Source: Nitrospirota bacterium (GTDB taxonomy: Bacteria; Nitrospirota; Thermodesulfovibrionia; Thermodesulfovibrionales; Dissulfurispiraceae). From it: 64,000 bases of DNA. Under the pieces are notes generated by a model. It saw only the letters and a program-made list of their open reading frames with translations, searched no databases and was not told the DNA's origin. Numbering within the stretch: the first letter of the stretch is position 1; the number at the start of each line of letters is the position of its first letter. This document shows, piece after piece, positions 17,854-27,160 of the stretch. The stretch is taken from positions 62,001 to 126,000 of the forward strand of contig JAMCVZ010000068.1 of NCBI GenBank assembly GCA_023476565.1. The letters run 5' to 3'. A program made the translations under genes and the position numbers.

Positions 17854-17982
17854 ATGGGATTTACGGATACTGTATGGATGCTACTTATAATCAGCGGCGT
17901 TGCATACCTGCTCTACCGCTCCCTATGGAAGAAAAAGGGGCACTGCCAGGGCTGCGCATCGACGGAATGCCGGAAAAAATGA
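17854..17982 (+). CDS. FeoB-associated-like Cys-rich membrane peptide
   Basis: A 42-codon gene with a strong GGAAGGAGG site seven bases before ATG 17854. The peptide starts MGFTDTVWM and has one membrane span (LLIISGVAYLLYRSLW). It then has a basic KKK patch and the cysteine tail GHCQGCASTECRKK. This matches the plan of the small FeoB-associated Cys-rich membrane proteins (Pfam FeoB_associated). It sits close to feoB but on the opposite strand, at the end of the DUF2325/outer-membrane unit. A role in iron uptake is inference. Confidence 0.75.
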   Translation: MGFTDTVWMLLIISGVAYLLYRSLWKKKGHCQGCASTECRKK

Positions 17983-18124
17983 TATAAGGCAGTCCTCACG
18001 GCGGCTCGCGTAATTTCAGGTATATGCGAACGGCCCGGATATATGCGGTTGCAGAGGTTTTGCTGCTTCCGGTCTTAAGCAGTAACTTGAATCTTATTGA
18101 TTACATCTTGTATTCTTTTTTAAT

Positions 18125-19312
18125 ATGGTTCTCGGGAAGCAGGAGGATATTATTTGTTCAAAGGTGCGGGCGGGAATACCGTGTACGCTGCTTTCACTTA
18201 TATGTATCCTGTTCCTCGCCGCTGCCCATGCCGGCGCAGAGGATGCCTCAAGGGTGCTGTCAAAAAAGATACCCCGGAAGAATTCCCCGGAGAAAGAGAC
18301 AGTAGCTACCATCCGGATAGGCAAGCATACCGACCGTACCAGGATTGTTTTTGAGACTGCAGAAAGTTATGTGGAAAGGGCCTCCGTCATTGTAACAGGG
18401 GATAATGCCATAAAGATCGATTTTCAATCTCCGGTTATTTTCAGGGTTCCCTGGAAAGGGTCTCAGAAGGGCGCTTCAAAGGGCGATGATAAAGAGCTTT
18501 CGAAAAGCAAGACGCCTGTGGATATCGGCGACGGGGTGCGGATTGCCCCCGGCGAGACCGGTTGCATAATGACCATAGATAATCTGGATGACATCAATGT
18601 CTCGAAGTTATTCTCACCGCCACGGCTCGTCATTGACGTATATATCAGCAAGACGCCTTCCAATATTTCAGCGGAGAAAAACGTCAGCGGCGCTGTGCAG
18701 GAAACCCTCCCGGTCCCCCCCGATATATCCGACATCAAAATCGAGTCCTTTATGATAGATGCCGGGCATGGAGGGTATGACAGCGGAATTCGTTCCAATA
18801 ATAAAGCGGAAAAGGACATCGCTCTCCTGTTTGCGAAAGACCTTGCCAATACCCTGAGCAGAAAGGGCAAGAAGGTGTTTCTGACCCGTAAAGGGGACCA
18901 GGTGATGTCTCTCAAAGAGAGGATTAAAGTGGCAAACCGGAAATCCCCCGGGATATTCCTCAGTATCCATATTTCATCTGCGAATGAGCTCACCGTATAC
19001 AGTGCACGGAAAAGAGCGGTAAAGGTTTCCGATACATCCGGGAAGGCCCCATCTGAAAAAGGTTTTTCCGGAGCAGCAGGCGGAGATGCCTCGGAAAATC
19101 TTGCTCATGCCGTAGCACAATATGTAAAGAGCGAATTTAAAATGAACGTTAAGTATGAAAAGCTGCCCCTGCAGGTCATATCTTCCGTCAACGCACCCGC
19201 CGTTTTAATAGAGCTGCCGAATCCTGAAAAGTTCAATTACGATGGAAAGGCACGGGAGAGACTGGTAACCGCCATTTTAAAGGGGATAGCCTATTCCTCC
19301 TCGATGAACTAA
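18125..19312 (+). CDS. N-acetylmuramoyl-L-alanine amidase with AMIN-like domain
   Basis: About 395 residues; cleaves the peptide stem from peptidoglycan in the periplasm. A signal peptide (LLSLICILFLAAAHAGAEDA) is followed by an AMIN-like beta domain (residues about 60-170) and a C-terminal Amidase_3 domain. The zinc ligands are in FMIDAGHGGYDSG, NKAEKDIAL (Glu) and IFLSIHIS (His). VLIELPNPEKF supplies the catalytic Glu. The start is unclear: ATG 18125 lacks a ribosome-binding site, while GTG 18164 lies after AGGAGG (18140) with wide spacing. Probably acts in septum splitting. Confidence 0.88.
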   Translation: MVLGKQEDIICSKVRAGIPCTLLSLICILFLAAAHAGAEDASRVLSKKIPRKNSPEKETVATIRIGKHTDRTRIVFETAESYVERASVIVTGDNAIKIDFQSPVIFRVPWKGSQKGASKGDDKELSKSKTPVDIGDGVRIAPGETGCIMTIDNLDDINVSKLFSPPRLVIDVYISKTPSNISAEKNVSGAVQETLPVPPDISDIKIESFMIDAGHGGYDSGIRSNNKAEKDIALLFAKDLANTLSRKGKKVFLTRKGDQVMSLKERIKVANRKSPGIFLSIHISSANELTVYSARKRAVKVSDTSGKAPSEKGFSGAAGGDASENLAHAVAQYVKSEFKMNVKYEKLPLQVISSVNAPAVLIELPNPEKFNYDGKARERLVTAILKGIAYSSSMN

Positions 19313-19345
19313 GGTACAGGGAGCGCCGCGGGCAAGACCCCATTA

Positions 19346-19945
19346 ATGAAGGACAAAAAATATATACTGGTTGCGCTTGCAGCCCTCCTTATTGCCGGAG
19401 CAGCCGGATGGCTGATTGCACAGTATTACTTATCTCCCCCGGTGCAAACCGGTCAGCCGCTGATCGAAATGAAAGAGGGCGCACAGGAGAGCTACAAGGC
19501 TTCCAGCGGAAGCGATGACGACATCGTTCCGGTAAAAATATTTTACCCGTCCGAAAACGGGACATCCGTGCAGGAAAAGAAGATCCATGGCAGTCCCCTG
19601 CCGGTAAAAATGGCCGAAGCCGTTGTTGCCGAATACCTTAAGGGCTTAAAAGAAGGGCTCAGGGATACAAAGCTGCTCGGGGTATACAGGGACAGGGGCA
19701 ATATTTTTTACATTGACCTCTCCGATGAATTCAGGAGGAATTTCTCGGGGGATGCCGGACAGGAATTTTACCTTTTAAAATCCCTGTTTGAGACTGTTAC
19801 CGCCAATATCGCCGGGACGGAAGATGTGAAAGTGCTGATAGAGGGTAAAGAGATAGAGAGCATCGGCGGCCATATCAGCAGCTTTTATCCCCTGAAAGAG
19901 ACGGTGAAGGAAGACAGCCAGCAGACTGCTGCAGGCGGGCGATAA
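19346..19945 (+). CDS. GerMN domain membrane-anchored protein
   Basis: 199 residues: one N-terminal membrane anchor (YILVALAALLIAGAAGWLIA) and a GerMN domain (residues about 50-175). This includes VKIFYPSENG, LPVKMAEAVVAEYLKGL and NIFYIDLSDEFRRNF. The domain is named from the spore-germination protein GerM but is widespread in non-sporulating bacteria, often next to amidases, as here. It probably binds cell wall. It lies 33 bases after the amidase and 34 before murI. Confidence 0.85.
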   Translation: MKDKKYILVALAALLIAGAAGWLIAQYYLSPPVQTGQPLIEMKEGAQESYKASSGSDDDIVPVKIFYPSENGTSVQEKKIHGSPLPVKMAEAVVAEYLKGLKEGLRDTKLLGVYRDRGNIFYIDLSDEFRRNFSGDAGQEFYLLKSLFETVTANIAGTEDVKVLIEGKEIESIGGHISSFYPLKETVKEDSQQTAAGGR

Positions 19946-19979
19946 CAGGGTTGTTTCCCCGATCCCGAAATAGACAATA

Positions 19980-20783
19980 ATGAGCACGAGCGAAAACCCC
20001 ATAGGTATTTTCGATTCCGGAATAGGCGGTCTTACGGTTCTGAAAGAGGTGAGCAGGATGCTGCCCCATGAACGTATCGTCTATCTCGGGGATACGGCAA
20101 GGGTCCCGTACGGTATCAGGTCGCCTGAAACGGTTACACGGTATTCTTTCGAATGCACTGGATTTCTAATGCGGCAGAACATAAAACTGCTCGTTGTGGC
20201 CTGCAATACGGTGTCGGCCATAAGCCTCCGGCAGATACAGGAAAGCGTTTCCATCCCCGTGATAGGGGTTATTGAGCCCGGCGCCCGGGCTGCGGTGAGT
20301 TCCACAAAAAGCGGAAAGATAGGTATAATAGGAACGGAAGCAACGATTCGAAGCAGCGCATATGTGAGGGCTATAAAGGCGCTGGACAAGGACATCGAGG
20401 TCTTTGGACTGCCGTGCCCGCTCTTTGTCCCGCTCGTCGAAGAGGGGTGGACGGATGGCGTTATAGCCCGGCTGGTTGCAGAGAAATACCTTAAGGATAT
20501 TGCGGACAAGGGAGCTGATACGCTCGTCCTCGGATGTACCCACTATCCTCTTTTAAAGAATGTAATTCAAGATGTGCTGAGCGCGGTATGCCTGATCGAC
20601 TCAGCAGTCGAGACGGCAAAGGTCGTAAGAGAGATGCTTGCAGGCACGGGAATGCCGGTGAACGCCGGCTCGCACCGGGCAGGAAAGTTTTACGTCACCG
20701 ACTCACCTGAAAAGTTCGTTGCGGTTGGCGAGAGATTTCTGGAGCGGCCGATCGAGGATATAGAAAAGATTGAACTATCGTAA
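19980..20783 (+). CDS. murI: glutamate racemase
   Basis: Makes D-glutamate for peptidoglycan. The 267-residue protein has the paired catalytic cysteines in VVACNTVSA and LGCTHYPLL, with the N-terminal IGIFDSGIGGLTVLKEV and YLGDTARVPYG. It forms a cell-wall cluster with the amidase and GerMN protein upstream. The stop is followed at once by an inverted repeat of GCGTAATGCGTGAT units. Confidence 0.96.
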   Translation: MSTSENPIGIFDSGIGGLTVLKEVSRMLPHERIVYLGDTARVPYGIRSPETVTRYSFECTGFLMRQNIKLLVVACNTVSAISLRQIQESVSIPVIGVIEPGARAAVSSTKSGKIGIIGTEATIRSSAYVRAIKALDKDIEVFGLPCPLFVPLVEEGWTDGVIARLVAEKYLKDIADKGADTLVLGCTHYPLLKNVIQDVLSAVCLIDSAVETAKVVREMLAGTGMPVNAGSHRAGKFYVTDSPEKFVAVGERFLERPIEDIEKIELS

Positions 20784-20866
20784 TGCGTGATCCGTAATGC
20801 GTGATGGGTGAAGACTTTTTTAGGAATTATTTGCTCATTACGCATCACGCATTACGTGTTACGGTA
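20782..20866. repeat. tandem-unit hairpin between murI and rph
   Basis: Units of the form TAATGCGTGATCCG/TAATGCGTGATGGG run in one direction, and TCATTACGCATCACGCATTA runs back after a loop of about 30 bases rich in T. The build is the same as in the GTAACGA hairpins elsewhere, but the unit is GTAATGCGTGAT. The right arm ends about ten bases before the rph ribosome-binding site. Confidence 0.8.
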
Positions 20867-20884
20867 GTTAGAGTGGAGGAATGG

Positions 20885-21595
20885 ATGAGACCTGACGGGC
20901 GAAGGAATGACGAATTGAGGAAGGTAAAGATAACGAGGAAATTTATCCCCACGGCTGAGGGTTCCGTATTGATTGAGATCGGTAATACAAAGGTCATATG
21001 CACCGCATCCATAGAAGAGAGGGTCCCTCCCTTTTTAAGGGACACGAAAAAGGGATGGGTAACGGCAGAATACGGGATGCTCCCGAGATCGACCCCCACC
21101 AGGATGATGAGGGAGTCAACTGCGGGCCGGATAGGCGGGAGGACCCAGGAGATCCAGAGGCTGATCGGCAGGTCGCTGAGGGCGGTGGTTGATCTTGCGC
21201 TTCTGGGTGAGCGGACTATATGGATCGATTGCGATGTCATACAGGCCGATGGGGGGACGCGGACCGCTTCCATTACAGGGGCATTCGTCGCTTTTGCAGA
21301 TGCGGTAACTTATGCGCTTAAGAACAAACTGATAGATAAAAATCCTATAAAGGACAATCTGGCGGCCATAAGCGTAGGGCTTGTGAATAATGAGCCGCGC
21401 CTCGATCTTTGCTACGCGGAAGATTCCGCCGCAGAGGTCGATATGAATGTTGTCATGACCGGAAATGGTAAAATAGTGGAAATACAGGGCACCGCGGAGA
21501 CCGAGCCGTTTTCGAAAGATATGCTCAACGCCCTCATGTCCCTGGCGGAAAAGGGTGTCGGCGAACTGACCGGAATCCAAAAATCGATAGTTTAA
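20885..21595 (+). CDS. rph: ribonuclease PH
   Basis: Phosphorolytic 3'-5' exoribonuclease that trims tRNA 3' ends. From ATG 20885 it has 236 residues and begins [18 protein letters not shown], the conserved family start, after GGAGGA at 20875-20880. An open frame extends upstream to 20801, but that part is translated from the hairpin repeat and is not conserved. The active site is visible in [19 protein letters not shown] and [17 protein letters not shown]. Confidence 0.96.
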   Translation: MRPDGRRNDELRKVKITRKFIPTAEGSVLIEIGNTKVICTASIEERVPPFLRDTKKGWVTAEYGMLPRSTPTRMMRESTAGRIGGRTQEIQRLIGRSLRAVVDLALLGERTIWIDCDVIQADGGTRTASITGAFVAFADAVTYALKNKLIDKNPIKDNLAAISVGLVNNEPRLDLCYAEDSAAEVDMNVVMTGNGKIVEIQGTAETEPFSKDMLNALMSLAEKGVGELTGIQKSIV

Positions 21596-21620
21596 GCAGA
21601 ATTTATGGTAAAATAAAAAA

Positions 21621-23429
21621 ATGCAGGGAAAAGGTATGTATAAGAGCTTATTTGTATGGTTGCTTATCGGCATGGTAATGATCCTTCTCTTCAACCTGTT
21701 CAATGTTCCTCCCAAGACAGAGAAGGAAATAATTTTCTCGGATTTTATCTCAAAGGTCGAGGCCGGAGATGTGGATGAAGTTACCATCAAGGAAAACCAC
21801 ATCACCGGAAGATTGAAAGACGGCAGCAAGTTCAGGACGTATTCTGCGGAATATCCCGAGCTTGTCTCTGATCTGAGGAGCAAGAATGTGAAGATAACCG
21901 CCAGGCCGCCTGACCAGAACCCCTGGTATATAAACTTTTTCTTCTCCTGGGGCCCGATCATCTTCCTTGTTCTGGTCTGGATTGTCTTTATGAGGCAGAT
22001 GCAGATGGGGGGCAACAAGGCCATGTCTTTCGGGAAAGCGAAGGCAAAACTGGTCTCCGATAAAGCGGTAAAGATCACTTTTGCTGATGTTGCGGGCGTT
22101 GAGGAGGCAAAGGCGGAGGTCGAGGAAATAATCGAATTCCTCAAGGACCCTCAAAAGTTCTCAAAGCTCGGCGGAAAGATCCCCAAGGGGGTGCTCCTGG
22201 TCGGACCTCCCGGAACAGGCAAAACCCTGCTCGCAAAGGCGATAGCGGGCGAGGCGGGAGTGCCGTTTTTCTCGATTTCGGGCTCAGATTTTGTCGAAAT
22301 GTTCGTCGGCGTCGGCGCATCGAGGGTGAGAGATCTTTTTGAGCAGTCCAAGAAGAGCGCGCCGTGCATAATCTTTATAGATGAAATTGATGCTGTCGGA
22401 AGGCACAGGGGAGCGGGTCTCGGGGGCGGGCACGATGAGAGGGAACAGACCCTGAACCAGCTCCTCGTCGAGATGGACGGATTTGAAGGCAACGAGGGCG
22501 TGATAATTATCGCTGCGACCAACAGACCGGATGTGCTTGACCCGGCCCTTTTAAGGCCCGGAAGGTTTGACCGCCAGATCGTTGTGCTGATCCCTGATGT
22601 AAAGGGGAGGCTTGAGATACTCAAGGTACATACCAAGAACATTCCCATTTCCGAGAATGTCGATCTTGAGAAGATCGCCAGGGGAACACCCGGATTTTCG
22701 GGCGCCGACCTTGCGAACCTGGTGAATGAGGCGGCGCTTATCGCCGCCAGGAAGTCCAAAGACAAGGTGGACATGCATGATTTCGAGTTTGCCAAGGACA
22801 AAGTATTGATGGGCGTGGAGAGGCGCAGCATGGTCATAAGCGATGCTGAAAAGAAGAATACCGCTTATCACGAAGCGGGCCATGCCCTTGTAGCGAAGCT
22901 GACCCCCGGCACCGATCCGATACACAAGGTGAGCATTATCCCCCGCGGCAGGGCGCTCGGCGTAACGCAGCAGCTTCCGATAGACGACCGGTACACGTAC
23001 TCAAGGGATTATCTTGAAAAGACCCTGAACGTGCTGCTGGGCGGCAGGGCGGCTGAGGAGCTTGCCCTGAACCATATGACTACCGGCGCCGGGAACGACA
23101 TCGAAAGGGCCACGGAGCTTGCGCGAAAGATGGTCACCGAATGGGGTATGAGCGAAAAGCTCGGCCCGCTTACCTTCGGAAAGAAGGACGAACAGATATT
23201 CCTGGGTCGCGAGATAGCAAGACACAAGGATTACAGCGAAAAGACCGCAGAGGATATCGATGACGAGATAAGGATGATTGTTACCAGGGCTTATGAGAAT
23301 GCGAAAAGAATTTTAAAGGAAAACTACAACCTTCTCGATGCCCTTGCTCAGGCCCTCCTCGAAAGAGAGACCGTCGACGGTCAGGAAATAGACAAGCTTC
23401 TCGAGGACGTGGCGGCTGCCGGTGCATGA
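21621..23429 (+). CDS. ftsH: ATP-dependent zinc metalloprotease FtsH
   Basis: Membrane AAA+ protease, about 600 residues. Two N-terminal membrane segments ([19 protein letters not shown] and [15 protein letters not shown]) frame a periplasmic loop. The AAA domain has [17 protein letters not shown] (Walker A), [12 protein letters not shown] (Walker B), the second region of homology [20 protein letters not shown] and the pore motif FVEMFVGVG. The protease domain has HEAGHALVA. The start may be ATG 21621 or ATG 21636 (MYKSLFVWL). Confidence 0.97.
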   Translation: MQGKGMYKSLFVWLLIGMVMILLFNLFNVPPKTEKEIIFSDFISKVEAGDVDEVTIKENHITGRLKDGSKFRTYSAEYPELVSDLRSKNVKITARPPDQNPWYINFFFSWGPIIFLVLVWIVFMRQMQMGGNKAMSFGKAKAKLVSDKAVKITFADVAGVEEAKAEVEEIIEFLKDPQKFSKLGGKIPKGVLLVGPPGTGKTLLAKAIAGEAGVPFFSISGSDFVEMFVGVGASRVRDLFEQSKKSAPCIIFIDEIDAVGRHRGAGLGGGHDEREQTLNQLLVEMDGFEGNEGVIIIAATNRPDVLDPALLRPGRFDRQIVVLIPDVKGRLEILKVHTKNIPISENVDLEKIARGTPGFSGADLANLVNEAALIAARKSKDKVDMHDFEFAKDKVLMGVERRSMVISDAEKKNTAYHEAGHALVAKLTPGTDPIHKVSIIPRGRALGVTQQLPIDDRYTYSRDYLEKTLNVLLGGRAAEELALNHMTTGAGNDIERATELARKMVTEWGMSEKLGPLTFGKKDEQIFLGREIARHKDYSEKTAEDIDDEIRMIVTRAYENAKRILKENYNLLDALAQALLERETVDGQEIDKLLEDVAAAGA

Positions 23430-23490
23430 TTCCTGAGAGATAATTTCCCCTATTTTCCCTCTATTTTCTGAGGCGGATGGAATTCAACTC

Positions 23491-24381
23491 ATGAAGGTCG
23501 AATGGTCAAATTTCTGCCTGGATTTCGATAAAAGAACTTACCTCATGGGGGTGCTCAATATCACCCCCGATTCTTTTTCGGACGGGGGTCTTTTTTTTGA
23601 TCGGGAGAAGGCTGTCGGACATGCCTTGAAGCTTGTCGAAGACGGCGCCGATATTCTGGACATTGGCGGTGAGTCCACAAGGCCGGGTTCGGAAACGGTC
23701 TCTGTCGAAGAGGAGATACGGCGTACCGTACCGGTAATCGAGGCTGTCTCCAAAAAAATAAACGTCCCTATTTCTATCGATACCTACAAAGCCGAGGTTG
23801 CACGGCGTGCCCTTGATGCGGGCGCATCCATCATAAATGATATAAGCGGCCTGAGATTCGATCGTGAGCTGCCGAAGGTCGCTGCCGAGTATAAGGCGCC
23901 TCTTATTGTTATGCACATCAAGGGAAGGCCGAAGGATATGCAGCAGAATCCCGTATATGAAGCGCTTATTCCCGAAGTTATGGATTATCTGAGGATCAGC
24001 GTTCAGCTTGCCGTGAAATTCGGTATCCCCGATGATAGGATCATCATTGACCCCGGCATCGGTTTTGGAAAGACCTTTAATCACAACCTGGAGATCATAA
24101 GGAATCTCAGGGAATTCACTCTCATGGGGAAGCCTGTTGCCGTAGGGGTATCGAGAAAGGCATTTATAGGCAAGGTCCTTGGCGGGGCCCCGGCTTCAGA
24201 CAGGCTGGAAGGCACTGCAGCGGCTGTTGCGATCTCGATCTTTAACGGCGCGCATATCATACGTGTGCATGACGTCAAAGAGATGGCAAGGGTGGCAAAG
24301 GTGGCGGATGCGATAATAAAAGGGTTCAAAATTACCTCCTCAGATGGAACGGAACGCTTGTCGATACCACTCCCCTCTTGA
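23491..24381 (+). CDS. folP: dihydropteroate synthase
   Basis: Condenses p-aminobenzoate with the pterin pyrophosphate in folate synthesis. It has 296 residues, with MGVLNITPDSFSDGG, DIGGESTRPGS, SIDTYKAEVARRALDAGA, NDISGL and DPGIGFGKTFNHN, all diagnostic. It follows ftsH, a common order in bacteria. The 3' end overlaps the convergent transporter gene by 50 bases. Confidence 0.96.
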   Translation: MKVEWSNFCLDFDKRTYLMGVLNITPDSFSDGGLFFDREKAVGHALKLVEDGADILDIGGESTRPGSETVSVEEEIRRTVPVIEAVSKKINVPISIDTYKAEVARRALDAGASIINDISGLRFDRELPKVAAEYKAPLIVMHIKGRPKDMQQNPVYEALIPEVMDYLRISVQLAVKFGIPDDRIIIDPGIGFGKTFNHNLEIIRNLREFTLMGKPVAVGVSRKAFIGKVLGGAPASDRLEGTAAAVAISIFNGAHIIRVHDVKEMARVAKVADAIIKGFKITSSDGTERLSIPLPS

Positions 24382-26146
24382 AGAGCAGGATACCTTTGAT
24401 GAAGAGCGCCGTCTGGTTGTGAAGCAGGTGGTGCCACCACCGTGAGGGCACAAACTCGGGAAGTATAACGGTAATGACCCCTTCCGGATATTTGTTGCGG
24501 ACCTCGTCTATGTAATCGATGAGCGGCTCTATTACGGAGCGGTACGGAGAATCGAGGATGATGAGCGGGACGCCCATGCAGAGTCTGTCCCACTTGGTCT
24601 TTATCTTCTCTGTCTCCACGGGATCGAGACAGACATATACGGCAACAACATCGTTGGAAAGCGCCTTTGCATATTTAATGGCATTGATCACGGCCTGTTG
24701 TATTCCCGACACGGGAATAACCACCGAGTGGTGCATATATTCCTTTGCCGCGGGTTCGCATGCAGTAACCGAGAGTTGTTCGGCGATGGCTATGTAGTGC
24801 TGGTGCACCTTCCGGGTCAGCCAGACCAGTACGGGAATGGCGATAAGGACCATCCACGCGCCGTGAGAGAATTTTTCGGTCGCGATTACGACGAGAACGA
24901 TTGCTGTCGTGATCGTACCGATGCCGTTTATCATCATCCCTTTGAGCCACCCTTTGCCTTTATAGGTAAGCCAATGCCTTACCATTCCGGCCTGGGAGAG
25001 GGTAAAGGCGGTGAAGACACCGACAGCATAAAGAGGAATAAGGGCGTGGGTATCGCCGCTGAACATCACAATCAGCAGTGCCGAGAGAAATCCGAGTATG
25101 AGGATACCGTTTGAAAACACGAGCTTATCCCCGCGGTTGCTTAACTGCCGTGGCAGATAGCGGTCGGCTGCCATGATCGAAGAAAGCCTCGGGAAATCGG
25201 CGAACGAGGTGTTAGCGGCAAGGATAAGTATCAGGGATGTCGAAAACTGGATTGTGTAGTAAATGGGGCCTTTTGAAAATATAATCCTTGCAAGCTGTGA
25301 GAGTACGGTCTCATTTTCTTTCGGCAGTATCCCGAAGTGGTCTGCAAAAACGGCTATGCCGATGGTGAGCACGCCGAGTATTACCGCCATCCATACGAGG
25401 GTTATGCCGGCATTCTTTGCTTCCGGCGCCTTGAATGCCCTTACCCCGTTTGACACTGCCTCTATTCCGGTGAGGGTCGCGCAGCCTGAGGCGAATGCCT
25501 TCAAAATAATGAACAGCGACAGCATGTTTGTGGTCGATGTTTTGTATTCAAAGAAGACCGGATGAGACGGGGAAAAGGATTTTGTGAACCCCACCGCTAT
25601 AAGAAGGAGCAGGCCCCCTACGAAGAGATATACAGGAATCGAAAAGACCCTCCCCGACTCTCTTACGCCGCGCAGATTGATTACCATGACAAGTATTATG
25701 GCGAGAAGGCACATAGTGACCGTATGGCTCACGAGTCCCGGGAACGCCGATGTGATCGCCGCTATGCCGGCGGAGATACTGACTGTAACGGTGAGGACAT
25801 AATCGATGAGCAGTGCGGCGCCGGCGACAAGCCCGGGGTATGTGCCGAGGTTTTCTTTTGCAACGATGTATGCTCCGCCCCCTGAGGGGTAAGCATGGAT
25901 GGTCTGGAAATATGACGTGGCAACGATTGCAATAAGAATGACAATGCTGATGGCGATAGGCACGGAATAATGCATGAATGCGGTCCCCCCCGCAGCGAGC
26001 GCGAGGAGTATTTCCTCAGGTCCGTAAGCCACGGAGGAGAGGGCGTCCGATGAGAATACTGCAAGACCCATGGTTTTTGTGAGACGCTCGTGTTTTTCCT
26101 TTACAGTTTCGATAGGGCTGCCGATGAGAATACGTTTGAGCGACAT
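24332..26146 (-). CDS. KimA-type potassium importer (APC superfamily)
   Basis: 604 residues from ATG 26146 (MSLKRILIGSPIETVKEKHE), with GGAGGAAG just upstream. Twelve or so membrane segments carry family motifs such as LAVFSSDALSSVAYGPEEIL, AYPSGGGAYIVAKENLG and FASGCATLTGIEAVSNGVRAF. A cytoplasmic C-terminal universal-stress-protein-like domain follows. Near its end come PEFVPSRWWHHLLHNQTALF and VPFHLRR. The resemblance to Bacillus KimA (YdaO) is close over the whole length. The riboswitch upstream supports the same role: high-affinity potassium uptake switched off by c-di-AMP. Confidence 0.88.
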   Translation of the reverse strand: MSLKRILIGSPIETVKEKHERLTKTMGLAVFSSDALSSVAYGPEEILLALAAGGTAFMHYSVPIAISIVILIAIVATSYFQTIHAYPSGGGAYIVAKENLGTYPGLVAGAALLIDYVLTVTVSISAGIAAITSAFPGLVSHTVTMCLLAIILVMVINLRGVRESGRVFSIPVYLFVGGLLLLIAVGFTKSFSPSHPVFFEYKTSTTNMLSLFIILKAFASGCATLTGIEAVSNGVRAFKAPEAKNAGITLVWMAVILGVLTIGIAVFADHFGILPKENETVLSQLARIIFSKGPIYYTIQFSTSLILILAANTSFADFPRLSSIMAADRYLPRQLSNRGDKLVFSNGILILGFLSALLIVMFSGDTHALIPLYAVGVFTAFTLSQAGMVRHWLTYKGKGWLKGMMINGIGTITTAIVLVVIATEKFSHGAWMVLIAIPVLVWLTRKVHQHYIAIAEQLSVTACEPAAKEYMHHSVVIPVSGIQQAVINAIKYAKALSNDVVAVYVCLDPVETEKIKTKWDRLCMGVPLIILDSPYRSVIEPLIDYIDEVRNKYPEGVITVILPEFVPSRWWHHLLHNQTALFIKGILLFKRGVVSTSVPFHLRR

Positions 26147-26180
26147 GACTTCCTCCCCAGGAGGGCACGACGGAGGAGAA

Positions 26181-26209
26181 AATAAAAAACCGCCGGCACT
26201 GCAGCGGTT
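26181..26209 (-). terminator. intrinsic terminator between riboswitch and transporter gene
   Basis: On the minus strand AACCGC pairs with GCGGTT and is followed by TTTTTTATTTT. It lies after the riboswitch and before the ribosome-binding site, the right place for ligand-controlled termination. Confidence 0.75.
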
Positions 26210-26234
26210 CCGTTTCTCTGCCTGTTGCCCTTCC

Positions 26235-26370
26235 ATATGCCTACGAGGTTAGCTGTCGGGCTCGGGCCTGGAAGTGCCCTATCCTTGAGATCAAGGAATA
26301 CGCCCCATAATCTGGGTCCCCCGCATCCATTCTCACCCTATGGTTGGGAATGGATCTCGGCTGCTATGTA
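26235..26370 (-). promoter_or_regulatory. c-di-AMP (ydaO/yuaA) riboswitch
   Basis: The minus-strand leader contains GCAGCCGAGATCC at its 5' side, GGGGGACCC and GGGGCGTATTCC in the middle. Near the 3' side it has CCCGACAGCTAACC, then TCGTAGGC, the signature end of the ydaO class. The order and spacing agree with the known aptamer. An intrinsic terminator follows at once, then a KimA-type potassium transporter gene, the classic target. Binding of c-di-AMP would be expected to favour termination. Confidence 0.88.
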
Positions 26371-26424
26371 ATTCATACTTTAATACGAGCAGGAGGAATT
26401 GTCAACAGAATTTGACATTGTTGA

Positions 26425-27090
26425 TCAGCGGTTTGCGAAATCGAAGTCGTCCATTCTCCTTGCCAGTTCTTTCCAGCCGCATGACTGGAGAACGCGGACC
26501 TGGGTATTAATAAGCTTGCTCTTGATTGCACGCGCCTTGGCTGCCTCACCGGTGATGCCGTGGAAGGGCAACATGATCGAAAAGGCCCGGTCGGTGTAGC
26601 TTTGCAAGGGAGTCAGCACCTCATTCCTCCTGGTGTAGAAAGGGTCCTCTCCTTCCGCGCATGGTTTGCCGAAAACATTGAACTGCCTGCACGCCATTGG
26701 ACGGAGGGGGTGGATGGAGCAGGCGCCTTCTATCAGAAAGGGGCAGGCTGCACCTTTCTCATGATTCAAAAGCCGCTGCTTCAGGATTCCGCGCACGGGC
26801 TGTGCTGTTTTTTCCACAATAAACCAGTAGATGCCGACCAGCTCCAGGGGATAAACCGGGATATCTTTATGCGTGTGGCAACAATTGCCGCATCCTTTTC
26901 CGCAGGAAAGCCTTGTCCTGAATTTTTCCTCGTGCTTGCGTATGGCGGCATCAATTCCCTCATCGACCGTGGCGTATGCATCGAGGAGCATCGGGAGCCA
27001 GGGGAGCTTCGGCTCATCGTCCGGGAAATGGAGGCGTGGTTCAGACACTATGGATATCCCTTTCTTCGGAAAACAATTTTCCGATTCCAA
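26425..27090 (-). CDS. YkgJ-family cysteine cluster protein
   Basis: 221 residues with the CxxxCxxCC-type cluster CGKGCGNCCHTHKDIPVYPLE and a second group ACPFLIEGACSIHPLRPMAC followed by RQF. This is the Zn/Fe-binding YkgJ (UPF0153) pattern. The function is not established; some members sit beside radical SAM or flagellin-modification genes. The start is TTG 27090 or GTG 27048, the latter with AAGGGA upstream. It is divergent from the radical SAM gene at 27161, with 70 bases between them. Confidence 0.82.
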   Translation of the reverse strand: MESENCFPKKGISIVSEPRLHFPDDEPKLPWLPMLLDAYATVDEGIDAAIRKHEEKFRTRLSCGKGCGNCCHTHKDIPVYPLELVGIYWFIVEKTAQPVRGILKQRLLNHEKGAACPFLIEGACSIHPLRPMACRQFNVFGKPCAEGEDPFYTRRNEVLTPLQSYTDRAFSIMLPFHGITGEAAKARAIKSKLINTQVRVLQSCGWKELARRMDDFDFANR

Positions 27091-27160
27091 AGTGCTATTT
27101 TAAATCCCGTGCGGCAGATTAATCCAGTATTCTCCCTGCTGCAATGTTGTAAAATAATTC

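Noticed and set aside
20801-20884. 28-residue N-terminal extension of RNase PH
   Set aside because: It is translated from an inverted repeat and precedes the conserved MRPDGR start, which has its own GGAGGA site.
21116-22144. 342-codon frame on the minus strand opposite rph and ftsH
   Set aside because: It lies antisense to two highly conserved genes, has no family features and reads as a codon-bias shadow.
26147-26236. Upstream extension of the potassium transporter beginning MEGQQAEKRN
   Set aside because: It runs through the terminator and the end of the riboswitch; the start at 26146 has a proper ribosome-binding site and matches the family.
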